Of a DNA stretch of 64,000 nt, positions 56,388 to 64,000 are shown piece by piece. Origin of the DNA: Nitrosomonas oligotropha (GTDB taxonomy: Bacteria > Pseudomonadota > Gammaproteobacteria > Burkholderiales > Nitrosomonadaceae); the NCBI RefSeq assembly GCF_900106555.1, contig NZ_FNOE01000003.1, forward strand, positions 124,001 to 188,000, in the 5' to 3' direction. The notes below the pieces were generated by a model. It was not told the origin of the DNA. It worked only from the letters and a program-made list of their open reading frames with translations, and made no database searches. The position numbers were made by a program, and so were the translations under genes. Every line of letters begins with the position of its first letter. The first letter of the stretch is position 1.

Positions 56388-56755
56388 TCGCTGGATGCTT
56401 GAAAGTCAATATGCAGGGAAATATTGGAAACCAGAGGTATTTGAACTGCATAGCTTGCGCTGAGTACAATGCGGCCATTTTCCTTATTGATTTTAATATC
56501 TTGTCCATTGATAGATTTAATACCATCAATTTGGGCGCGCTTATCAAACGATATTTTTATTTGACTCGGACTAGTGGTCTGCGTATCGATGTCTTTCACC
56601 ATGGCGGCTAGATTTCTTTTGATCGACGAGAATTCAATATAAGCAGGCGCAACTTTCAAACCGGAAATTGAAACCAGAATTAAAATCACCGCCCAGATGA
56701 GCAAACCGGATAAGCTGATACCTCTCTGTTTTTGCCGCAGCGTATGATATCTCAT
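56384..56755 (-). CDS. DUF4845 domain membrane protein
   Basis: A protein of about 123 residues with one N-terminal transmembrane helix (GISLSGLLIWAVILILVSIS, about residues 12-31) preceded by a basic segment, and a soluble periplasmic part rich in beta strands. DUF4845 proteins occur between lepB and rnc in many betaproteobacteria, as here. ATG at 56755 is preferred over GTG at 56767, with GGAAG just before it. The end overlaps rnc by 4 bases. Function unknown. Confidence 0.8.
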   Translation of the reverse strand: MRYHTLRQKQRGISLSGLLIWAVILILVSISGLKVAPAYIEFSSIKRNLAAMVKDIDTQTTSPSQIKISFDKRAQIDGIKSINGQDIKINKENGRIVLSASYAVQIPLVSNISLHIDFQASSE

Positions 56756-56786
56756 ACTTTCTTCCACATTTAAAAAAGCTTATCGA

Positions 56787-57593
56787 TTATTTAATGGATA
56801 ACCCGATACGATCAAAGCTTCCAAAGTTCCACCAGATCATGAAGGCTTTACCGACGATATTTTCCTCTGGAACAAATCCCCAGTAACGGCTATCGCTGCT
56901 ACTGTCGCGATTATCCCCGAGGGCGAAATAATTTCCCGGCGGCACTTCGCAAGTAAATCCCGTGCGGTGATACTTGCAGTTATCGCGAAACGGAAAGTCC
57001 CTGACATTCGAGTATTGCAGTCCTTTAACATCCTGATTAATCAGAATGGAATGACCTTCTTCCTTGTTCAGGTATTCCGAATAACGATCGGAATAAATAT
57101 AGCCGTGGCCGGACTCGACATATTTGTAATCGCCGTCATAGTCCATTTTGATCACTTCACCATTAATAATAAGCTGCTTATTATGATAAGTAATCACGTC
57201 GCCAGGCACGCCGACCACCCGCTTAATATAATCAATCGAAGGATCCTCAGGATAGCGGAATACCAACACATCGCCACGCTTCGGTTCATTCATATCGATA
57301 ACTTTCTTGTTGATCACCGGCAGCCGGATTCCATAGGTATATTTGTTGACCAAAATGAAATCACCAACCAGCAGCGTCGGTATCATCGACCCGGAAGGAA
57401 TTTTGAATGGCTCGATCACAAAGGAGCGCAAGCTGAAAACGATCAAAATAATGGGGAAAAAACTCTTCGGATATTCGATCCACCAAGGTTCGCTTTCTCC
57501 TTCCGCACGCTTATTTTTCCAAAATAGAAAATCCAGCAAATAAATACAACCGGTAATCACCAGCAGTACGAACAGAATCAAAGGAAAATTCAT
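56787..57593 (-). CDS. lepB: Signal peptidase I
   Basis: Removes signal peptides on the periplasmic side of the inner membrane. The 268-residue protein has two N-terminal transmembrane segments (about 4-22 and 45-63), catalytic Ser in PSGSMIPTLLVGD (about 70-82) and catalytic Lys in DYIKRVVGVPGD (about 124-135), both intact. It is followed by the DUF4845 gene at 19 bases in the same direction. Confidence 0.96.
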   Translation of the reverse strand: MNFPLILFVLLVITGCIYLLDFLFWKNKRAEGESEPWWIEYPKSFFPIILIVFSLRSFVIEPFKIPSGSMIPTLLVGDFILVNKYTYGIRLPVINKKVIDMNEPKRGDVLVFRYPEDPSIDYIKRVVGVPGDVITYHNKQLIINGEVIKMDYDGDYKYVESGHGYIYSDRYSEYLNKEEGHSILINQDVKGLQYSNVRDFPFRDNCKYHRTGFTCEVPPGNYFALGDNRDSSSDSRYWGFVPEENIVGKAFMIWWNFGSFDRIGLSIK

Positions 57594-57684
57594 TGCGATT
57601 CCTTCGATGACACATGAGATATTTTATTAAAGCAATCCTGCTTTAATTCACAATCGGACAACAAAACTGTATTTTTATGCTTCA

Positions 57685-59478
57685 TTATTTATTATCAACC
57701 TGCAAAATTGCCAGAAATGCTTCTTGCGGAATTTCCACGTTACCCACCCGTTTCATTCTCTTTTTACCTGCTTTTTGCTTCTCCAGCAACTTTCGTTTAC
57801 GGGATATATCGCCACCGTAACATTTTGCCAACACATTCTTGCGTAACGCTTTGACCGTCTCGCGCGAGATGATATGCGCACCGATGGCCGCCTGCACGGC
57901 AATATCGAACATCTGGCGCGGAATCAATTCACGCATTTTTTGCACCAGTTCACGTCCGCGATACAGACTGTTGCTGCGATGGATGATCAGCGATAACGCA
58001 TCGACTTTATCACCATTAATCAACACATCCAGTTTCACCAAATCGGAAGCGCGGAACTCCTTGAATTCATAGTCCAATGAAGCATAGCCGCGGCTGGTCG
58101 ACTTCAAGCGGTCGAAAAAATCCATGACGACTTCATTCAATGGCATCTCATAGGTCAGCATTACTTGCTTACCCATATACTGCATATTGGTCTGGTTGCC
58201 GCGTTTGCTGACACACAGGGTAATCACCGCACCCACATATTCTTCCGGAACGATGATGGTGGATGTGATAATCGGTTCGCGTATCTCTTCGATTTTAGAG
58301 AGATCGGGAATTTTGGACGGATTCTCAATTTCGATCATGGTGCCATCGCGCAACAGCACTTGATATACCACTGTCGGTGCAGTCGTAATCAAATCCATAT
58401 CGTATTCTCTTTCCAGCCGTTCCTGCACAATGTCCATATGCAGCAGCCCAAGAAAACCGCAACGGAAACCAAAACCCAATGCTTGCGATACTTCCGGTTC
58501 AAAGTGCAACGACGAGTCGTTCAGCTTCAATTTCTCCAACGCCGAGCGCAAGGCATCGTACTGATTGGATTCCACCGGATATAATCCGGCAAATACCTGC
58601 GGTTTAATTTCTTTAAAGCCTTGCAGCGGCTTTTCCGCCGGATTCGTGGCCAATGTTACCGTATCACCCACTTTGGCCGTATCCAGCTCCTTAATGCCGG
58701 AAATGATAAAACCCACTTCTCCGGCGCTAAGCGAATCGCGATTTAAGGATTTAGGCACGAACACCCCGACCTGCTCGCATAACTGAACCGCTTTGCTCGC
58801 CATCAACAAAATTTTATCCCCGGGTTTCAGCGTGCCGTCCATGACTCTGACCAATATCACGACGCCGACATAATTATCGAACCAGGAATCGATGATCAAC
58901 GCTTTCAACGGTGCTTTGGGGTCACCTTCCGGAGCGGGAATTTTTGCAATCAATGCCTCTAAAACATCCGCGACACCTTGACCTGTTTTCGCGCTGATTC
59001 TGACAGCGTCGTGCGCATCGATTCCGATAACTTCCTCGATATTATCGATCACCCGTTCCGGGTCCGCAGCTGGCAAATCAATTTTGTTGAGCACCGGAAT
59101 GACTTCGACCCCCTGCTCAATTGCGGTATAGCAATTGGCAACCGTTTGCGCTTCAACACCCTGCGAGGCATCAACCACCAGGAGCGCACCTTCGCAGGCT
59201 GCTAACGAGCGCGAAACTTCATAGGAAAAATCAACGTGCCCGGGCGTATCGATCAAATTCAGTAAATAAGTTTCACCATTTTTGGCTTTATAGCGCAATG
59301 CTGCCGTCTGAGCCTTGATGGTAATGCCTCTTTCGCGTTCCAAATCCATGGAATCCAGGACTTGTTCTTCCATTTCACGATCAGACAAGCCGCCGCATAA
59401 ATGAATAATACGATCCGCCAGTGTCGATTTGCCGTGATCAATATGGGCAATGATGGAGAAATTACGAATATGCTGCAT
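57685..59478 (-). CDS. lepA: Elongation factor 4 (LepA)
   Basis: A ribosome-bound translational GTPase acting in initiation and back-translocation. G1 is [15 protein letters not shown]3 is [13 protein letters not shown]4 NKIDLPAAD; the C-terminal domain with [21 protein letters not shown] is specific to LepA. The length of 597 is exact for the family. It is followed by lepB at 91 bases, the classical lepA-lepB operon. Confidence 0.97.
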   Translation of the reverse strand: MQHIRNFSIIAHIDHGKSTLADRIIHLCGGLSDREMEEQVLDSMDLERERGITIKAQTAALRYKAKNGETYLLNLIDTPGHVDFSYEVSRSLAACEGALLVVDASQGVEAQTVANCYTAIEQGVEVIPVLNKIDLPAADPERVIDNIEEVIGIDAHDAVRISAKTGQGVADVLEALIAKIPAPEGDPKAPLKALIIDSWFDNYVGVVILVRVMDGTLKPGDKILLMASKAVQLCEQVGVFVPKSLNRDSLSAGEVGFIISGIKELDTAKVGDTVTLATNPAEKPLQGFKEIKPQVFAGLYPVESNQYDALRSALEKLKLNDSSLHFEPEVSQALGFGFRCGFLGLLHMDIVQERLEREYDMDLITTAPTVVYQVLLRDGTMIEIENPSKIPDLSKIEEIREPIITSTIIVPEEYVGAVITLCVSKRGNQTNMQYMGKQVMLTYEMPLNEVVMDFFDRLKSTSRGYASLDYEFKEFRASDLVKLDVLINGDKVDALSLIIHRSNSLYRGRELVQKMRELIPRQMFDIAVQAAIGAHIISRETVKALRKNVLAKCYGGDISRKRKLLEKQKAGKKRMKRVGNVEIPQEAFLAILQVDNK

Positions 59479-59575
59479 CAGGATATGAGATATAAAAATA
59501 TTTCCAGTAATATAAGATTAACGCCGTTGGACTGGAAATTAAAATATTGTATTGGCAGTTAAAAGAGGCAGCATT

Positions 59576-59833
59576 CTAACGAAATTCAGCAAGATAATCA
59601 TCTAAAGCTGCTAAATCCAGAAAATAGTGACAGATTTCTTGGCCGTTATGCGAGGACATCAGCACGGGAATCTTGTCCCCGTAGCGAGCAACCAGCTCAG
59701 GATCGGAGTCAATATCAATCACCTGAAAAGCGAAAGATACTTGCGCCTGCAAGTTTTGCAGCGCAAGTATCATGTCCTGACAAAGATGGCATTCTTCACG
59801 GCCATAAACGATCAATTTGGGTACTTGATCCAT
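59576..59833 (-). CDS. Glutaredoxin family protein (CHLC site)
   Basis: A small thioredoxin-fold protein of about 85 residues. The redox motif CHLC lies in YGREECHLCQDMIL, followed by FQVIDIDSDPELVARYGDKIPVLM with the cis-proline loop, a pattern of DUF836/glutaredoxin-like proteins common near lepA. The ATG at 59833 is preferred since it places a strand first; the upstream ATG at 59866 would overlap the mucD stop. Cellular partner unknown. It sits between mucD and lepA. Confidence 0.85.
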   Translation of the reverse strand: MDQVPKLIVYGREECHLCQDMILALQNLQAQVSFAFQVIDIDSDPELVARYGDKIPVLMSSHNGQEICHYFLDLAALDDYLAEFR

Positions 59834-59849
59834 GGCCGCTGCGCCCGGC

Positions 59850-61265
59850 TCAGTCTTTTTTATCATCGTCGGTCAGCTTCATCGTGATAAAAGTTGTGAT
59901 ATCGCTTCGCTTAACCAGCAAAGCGATATTCTTTCCGCTTTTGACTTGACTCAACAATTCATTAAATTGCTCAACAGTTTTCACATCCTTACTATTTAAG
60001 CCCAAAATGATATCGCCAATGCGGATTCCCGAGCGGCTGGCAATGCCGGGCTGCATATCTTCAACCAGCAAGCCATTGGCAATCTCCAGTTGTTTCTTTT
60101 GTTCGTCATTAATCTCGCTTAATGCCAATCCCAGGCGATTCGATGTATTCGTTTTTTTACCTTGTTTCAGCTTGCGATTTTCCGCCGCATCATCGGAAGG
60201 TGTTTCTCCCACCTCAACTTTGATGGTTTTCAAAGCGCCCTCTCGCCAAACCTCTATCGATACTTTGGATTTAGGTTTGGTGTTGCCGACTATGCGGGGC
60301 AAATCGGCAGAAATCCCTACCTCTTTTTCATCAAACTTCAGAATAATATCGCGTGGCTTGATCCCCGCTTGATCGGCAGGACCGCCTTTTTCCACTGAAA
60401 CAACCAGCGCGCCATTACTATCGGATAAACCGAACGACTCCGCGAGCTCTTTGGTCACTTCCTGTATCATCACGCCGATTCTTCCTCGGCTCACTTTACC
60501 ATTAGCTTTTAATTGATCCGCAATTTCGGTCGCCACATTAATCGGTATGGCGAATGACAATCCCATGAATCCACCGGTCCGGCTGTATATCTGGGAGTTG
60601 ATCCCAACCACTTCACCACGCATATTAAACAACGGGCCGCCGGAATTTCCCGGATTGATCGCCACATCGGTTTGTATGAATGGAACATAATTTTCCTGTG
60701 CCAGAGAACGTCCTTTTGCGCTCACGATACCGGCCGTCACGCTATGTTCAAAACCGAACGGTGAACCAATTGCAACCACCCATTCACCCACTTTCAGATT
60801 TTCCGGATTCCCTTGCGTCACTTTGGGTAAATCCGTAGCATTGATTTTAATTAAAGCAATATCGGTTTTCCGGTCAGTGCCGATGATCTCCGCGGTAAAC
60901 TCCCGTTTGTCATTCAGCTTTACCGTAATTTCATCAGCTGTTTCAACAACGTGTGCATTCGTCAGAATATAACCGTCCGCACTGATGATAAAACCGGAGC
61001 CCAAAGACTTAGGCTCTGATCTTCTCGGCGCGGGGAAAGGTTGCATGTGCCGCTTAAAGAAATCGTAAAACGGCGAATTTTCCGGCAGACCCTGTATTTC
61101 AGGTAAAACCTGGTTGTTCACCGCATTTGAGTTCTGCACCGCGCTGATATTGACTACCGCAGCGCCATGTTTCTCAACCAGTCCGGTAAAATCGGGTAAC
61201 TGATTGGTTTGTGCGAATGCTGATGGGGTATACAAAAACAATAACATTACTATCAATCGAAACAT
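59850..61265 (-). CDS. mucD: Periplasmic Do-like serine endoprotease (MucD/DegQ)
   Basis: A chaperone-protease for misfolded envelope proteins. The signal peptide ends at AFA. The trypsin-like domain has His in ILTNAHVVE, Asp in RKTDIALIKI and Ser in GNSGGPLF, all intact; two PDZ domains follow (about 270-360 and 375-465). ATG at 61265 with AAGGATAAA upstream is chosen, rather than the frame start at 61298. It ends the rpoE-rseA-rseB set, the common position of mucD in proteobacteria, and is likely induced by RpoE. Confidence 0.94.
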   Translation of the reverse strand: MFRLIVMLLFLYTPSAFAQTNQLPDFTGLVEKHGAAVVNISAVQNSNAVNNQVLPEIQGLPENSPFYDFFKRHMQPFPAPRRSEPKSLGSGFIISADGYILTNAHVVETADEITVKLNDKREFTAEIIGTDRKTDIALIKINATDLPKVTQGNPENLKVGEWVVAIGSPFGFEHSVTAGIVSAKGRSLAQENYVPFIQTDVAINPGNSGGPLFNMRGEVVGINSQIYSRTGGFMGLSFAIPINVATEIADQLKANGKVSRGRIGVMIQEVTKELAESFGLSDSNGALVVSVEKGGPADQAGIKPRDIILKFDEKEVGISADLPRIVGNTKPKSKVSIEVWREGALKTIKVEVGETPSDDAAENRKLKQGKKTNTSNRLGLALSEINDEQKKQLEIANGLLVEDMQPGIASRSGIRIGDIILGLNSKDVKTVEQFNELLSQVKSGKNIALLVKRSDITTFITMKLTDDDKKD

Positions 61266-61420
61266 AATTTTTATCCTTACTTTACGTTTGGCAAGCAATC
61301 AACGTGGGTATACATCACTTTTTTAACCGTCGAACCGGGAAATATGTTCAATTTTTTCTTGTAGATATCGATGGGAAGCTGAAGAATTTTGCAGATTCAG
61401 TATGCTTTGACTTGCGGAAA

Positions 61421-62416
61421 TTAATCTTTTTTAACAACAGAATCGCCTATTAGTTTAATGGTTTCCAGTGGAACTTCACCGACTGTTGTTATTTTATTAT
61501 CATTGAGTGTGCGAACATAGATATTTATCGCACCACGGCTGGTAAAAAAACCAGGAACCGGTGACGGCGCATCCTTACTAATCGGTTCGATAAACACCGA
61601 AACCGTCGCGAGTCCGTCTGATACGGCAATATGATCGACCAGAACAGGCTTTTCGGTCAAATTGCGCTTCATTTCAATCAATTTCCGGAAGCCTGCGGGA
61701 AAACTCTTGACCTGCCACGGTAATTCACCTTCACCTAAAATTGAGGTCAGTAATTTTGTTGTTTCCCATTCGCCCGAAATCAGAGATTGATTCGGTTTCA
61801 ATTGACTGAAAGGAATGTCTCCATCGATTTCTAGTTGTGCAAAAGCAAATTGCTCAATGATTTGATTGCCATCGATTACAGCCACTTTCACGGGTACTCC
61901 GGTTGCAGTGTCAATCCAGAATTTATGACCATATCGTAATGAATCCCTCGGGGTCAGAGACAAGACCTGGCACTCATGGTCCGCGATCCGCTCGCGGCCG
62001 ATTTCCTTGACAGAGTAATTCTCGTCAACGTTATCTAATGGTAAAGGGAGAATATCAGGAAAGAATTTACGGAACCAACGTTTTTCAGTATATATTTTTT
62101 TACTTTCAGGAAGATAACACTGCATCTCATCGTTATTACGAAAAACAATGCGGGGCAGTCCGTCTAGTACTTCAATTTTTTCATATTCACCGGTTGGACC
62201 AGCTTTGTGCACGATGCGAGAAGTTTCTATATGGCCATCGGCATAATAAACGAACGTTCCGGAGTAATTATGGCGACGCGGCGCCTCAGCCATTTTCTTT
62301 AACCAACCCAGCGCACTCTGGGTTGAACGAGACAACTCTTGCGCAACCGCTGTTTGAAGACTTACTACTAACAGTAAAAATAGCGAAAACAGCGGGAATA
62401 TTTTGCGGCTAATCAT
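61421..62416 (-). CDS. rseB: Sigma-E regulatory protein RseB (MucB)
   Basis: A periplasmic sensor that binds RseA and shields it from DegS until lipoproteins or lipopolysaccharide displace it. The 331-residue protein has a signal peptide ending around VAQ, the MucB_RseB N-terminal domain (HNYSGTFVYYADGHIETSRIVHKA) and the smaller C-terminal domain. It overlaps rseA by 4 bases. Confidence 0.94.
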   Translation of the reverse strand: MISRKIFPLFSLFLLLVVSLQTAVAQELSRSTQSALGWLKKMAEAPRRHNYSGTFVYYADGHIETSRIVHKAGPTGEYEKIEVLDGLPRIVFRNNDEMQCYLPESKKIYTEKRWFRKFFPDILPLPLDNVDENYSVKEIGRERIADHECQVLSLTPRDSLRYGHKFWIDTATGVPVKVAVIDGNQIIEQFAFAQLEIDGDIPFSQLKPNQSLISGEWETTKLLTSILGEGELPWQVKSFPAGFRKLIEMKRNLTEKPVLVDHIAVSDGLATVSVFIEPISKDAPSPVPGFFTSRGAINIYVRTLNDNKITTVGEVPLETIKLIGDSVVKKD

Positions 62417-62970
62417 CTACCATATCTTTCGTGGTATTCAGTCACGTTATTGACATTGGTAACTTGCCCATTCATCGTGATGCCTGGAGAGAATTCCCGG
62501 TGCACGAAGAGATAATCATTCATTTCAACCGGGGGATGCGAGTAATTATGAATTAAAGGAGGAGAAGAAACTGTGATGGGTGTGGTAGTTAAGTTATTGT
62601 CGCGTTTTGATTGCTCAGCCACCATAACCTGTTGCGGATTATAGAGATTATTCATTATAACCCACCCCGAAACCATCGCTATCACTGAGGCGGCCATTGA
62701 AAAGGCCAGGACTTTATGTGTTTGTTTCTTTTCTACGTTACGAGAACTATTATGGGGAGAGAGTATGGTTGGTTCGGCTTTTAACTTTTGGTTGACACTG
62801 GCAGATATATTCATCGATAGTCGAGATGATTGCCGCAGCGCATCGCCAATCACGTGATACGCCTTCCACTCATCCCGCAGATCATTATCTTTTTTTATCG
62901 CCTCAATAATATTTGAAACATCTTGCTGATCAAGCTCACCATCCATCAATGCAGATACTTTACTTTTCAC
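62413..62970 (-). CDS. rseA: Anti-sigma factor RseA (MucA)
   Basis: A single-pass membrane protein that sequesters RpoE. The N-terminal cytoplasmic RpoE-binding domain opens with VSALMDGELDQQDVSNII and contains DEWKAYHVIGDALR. A transmembrane helix (VLAFSMAASVIAMVSGWVIM, about 90-109) follows, then a periplasmic tail of about 75 residues. It starts 1 base after the rpoE stop and overlaps rseB by 4 bases. Confidence 0.9.
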   Translation of the reverse strand: MKSKVSALMDGELDQQDVSNIIEAIKKDNDLRDEWKAYHVIGDALRQSSRLSMNISASVNQKLKAEPTILSPHNSSRNVEKKQTHKVLAFSMAASVIAMVSGWVIMNNLYNPQQVMVAEQSKRDNNLTTTPITVSSPPLIHNYSHPPVEMNDYLFVHREFSPGITMNGQVTNVNNVTEYHERYGR

Positions 62971-62971
62971 A

Positions 62972-63571
62972 TTACCACCTCTTGTCTTTACTTGTCCCTA
63001 GCAAAGGACGCAACTGTTCAGATATCGCTTCACGTGCGCGAAATATGCGCGAACGTACAGTCCCAATGGGACAACTCATAATATTGGCAATTTCTTCATA
63101 ACTTAATCCATCAATTTCTCTTAAAACAATCGCTGTACGCAATTCTTCAGGCAACGAATCCAACGTCTGATTAACCGTTTGAGCAATTTCTTGACTCATC
63201 AGTTCACTTTCAGGTGTATTCATTTCCTTCAACAAACCGCTATCTTCGAAATCTTCGGCATCTTCATTGTCAAATCCTTGCAATGTCGGCAGCTTACGCC
63301 CCTGAGATACCAGAAAATTCTTTGCTGTATTAATACCAATCCGATACAGCCACGTATAAAACGCACTATCTCCACGAAATGAAGGCAGTGCCCTATACGC
63401 TTTGATAAAAGCTTCTTGCGTAACATCCTCAACCTCAGCTGAGTCACGAATAAACTGTGACAGTAAACGAGCCAGCTTACGTTGATATTTAATGACTAGT
63501 AGATCAAATGCATGCTTATCTCCGCCTTGAACTCGTTCTACTAACTGTTGATCGATTTCCCGATCACCCAT
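62972..63571 (-). CDS. rpoE: RNA polymerase sigma factor RpoE (AlgU)
   Basis: The ECF sigma factor for envelope stress. The 199-residue protein has region 2 (DLLVIKYQRKLARLLSQFIRD, AEVEDVTQEAFIKAYRALPSFRGDSAFYTWLYRI) and region 4 (LPEELRTAIVLREIDGLSYEEIANIM with HTH). It begins the rseA-rseB-mucD cluster. A weak RpoE-like promoter upstream would allow autoregulation. Confidence 0.96.
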   Translation of the reverse strand: MGDREIDQQLVERVQGGDKHAFDLLVIKYQRKLARLLSQFIRDSAEVEDVTQEAFIKAYRALPSFRGDSAFYTWLYRIGINTAKNFLVSQGRKLPTLQGFDNEDAEDFEDSGLLKEMNTPESELMSQEIAQTVNQTLDSLPEELRTAIVLREIDGLSYEEIANIMSCPIGTVRSRIFRAREAISEQLRPLLGTSKDKRW

Positions 63572-63594
63572 ACAACCTGATCCCTGAGCATTTT

Positions 63595-63622
63595 AAATGA
63601 ATTTATAGTTAATTCTTGTTCC
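63595..63622 (-). promoter_or_regulatory. Candidate RpoE-dependent promoter of rpoE
   Basis: On the minus strand, GGAACA and TCATTT are separated by 16 bases, 24 bases before the rpoE start. It resembles RpoE elements (GGAACTT, N16, TCnAA) but the -10 is imperfect. Confidence 0.3.
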
Positions 63623-63832
63623 ATTAAATGTAGCATAATGACACAACAGAACAAGTATACATATCCAAATGAATCTCGGGAACTACGTAATTGCATCATC
63701 ATTGTTTCAGAGACAATTAATCCTATCGATTAGTTCACAAATCAGTAAAAGCAAATCCACGTATAAAGATTGAAGTACTCCGAGTCTGTTATTATTCAGC
63801 CCATCAATTACAAAAACAGATGGTCAAGTTTG

Positions 63833-64000
63833 ATGCCTAACAACAATTTCGATACGCTGATCATCGGCAGTGGATTAGCTGGGTTTACGCTGGCATTGCA
63901 TTTGGCGCAGCATAAAAAAATCTGTATCGTAACTAAACTAAGTGCTAATTCGGGTGCCAGCTCATGGGCGCAAGGGGGAATTGCAGCAGCATTATCCGAT
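63833..64000 (+). CDS. nadB: L-aspartate oxidase NadB (N-terminal fragment)
   Basis: 56 codons are visible before the window ends. The FAD-binding GSGLAGFTLALHLA and the following SSWAQGGIAAAL are the hallmark of NadB, which oxidises aspartate to iminoaspartate, the first step of NAD synthesis. It diverges from rpoE, a common arrangement in proteobacteria (nadB-rpoE). Confidence 0.9.
   Translation, partial: MPNNNFDTLIIGSGLAGFTLALHLAQHKKICIVTKLSANSGASSWAQGGIAAALSD

Overview
The window is a 64 kb stretch of chromosome with gene families and gene order typical of a betaproteobacterium. It most likely comes from an ammonia oxidiser related to Nitrosomonas or Nitrosospira. This is inferred from a phosphoribulokinase (Calvin cycle), a periplasmic copper nitrite reductase, a CADD-type p-aminobenzoate enzyme known from Nitrosomonas, a 'ferrooxidans-type' glutamate-cysteine ligase and PEP-CTERM/exosortase-associated proteins. 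No amo, hao or rRNA genes are present, so the assignment is not proven.

Layout. 1-8965: the first codons of rluC diverge from rne across a 459 bp spacer with a tandem 22 bp repeat; then polA (convergent with rne), a LOG-family gene starting 15 bp from polA, a DUF2782 gene, thrB and a BPSS1780-type membrane protein. 8984-12200: uvrD and phosphoribulokinase. 12405-21504: an accessory stretch of small envelope proteins and lipoproteins, a PEP-CTERM PhoX-like phosphatase, a CruF/DUF422 membrane protein, ppa, a 36-residue membrane peptide and a membrane-anchored repeat protein. 22095-28895: a sensory stretch with a receiver-PAS-GGDEF-EAL protein followed by a double-PAS HisKA_2 kinase, then a short LOV photoreceptor candidate with an SRPBCC protein and an FAD oxidoreductase. 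29007-33221: gluQ, mpl, apt and a solitary nirK. 33505-37869: a KefB-like antiporter and the gshA-gshB pair. 37882-42518: a small ABM-like protein, the CADD-like protein, metE and divergent metR. 42521-44620: a SIR2/SEC-C protein, the best candidate for an anti-phage system. 44903-48990: a YqaA protein, grxD, and hemA-prfA-prmC. 49119-52425: creA, tRNA-Val, a His-rich secreted protein and lpdA. 52518-63571: a long minus-strand cluster, transcribed in the order rpoE-rseA-rseB-mucD-glutaredoxin-lepA-lepB-DUF4845-rnc-era-pdxJ-acpS-nagZ. 63833-64000: the start of nadB.

How the genes work together. rpoE, rseA, rseB and mucD form the envelope-stress circuit. lepA, lepB, rnc and era handle translation, secretion and RNA processing, and pdxJ, acpS and nagZ add cofactor supply, acyl-carrier activation and cell-wall recycling. 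nagZ and mpl both belong to murein recycling. gshA, gshB and grxD cover glutathione-based thiol chemistry. thrB, metE and metR serve threonine and methionine synthesis, and the CADD protein may serve folate, the methyl source for MetE.

Most interesting leads: the solitary SIR2/SEC-C gene (42521-44620), the short LOV protein with all flavin-contact residues next to SRPBCC and FAD proteins (26717-28895), the CADD-type p-aminobenzoate route beside metE, and the kinase/cyclic-di-GMP gene pair.
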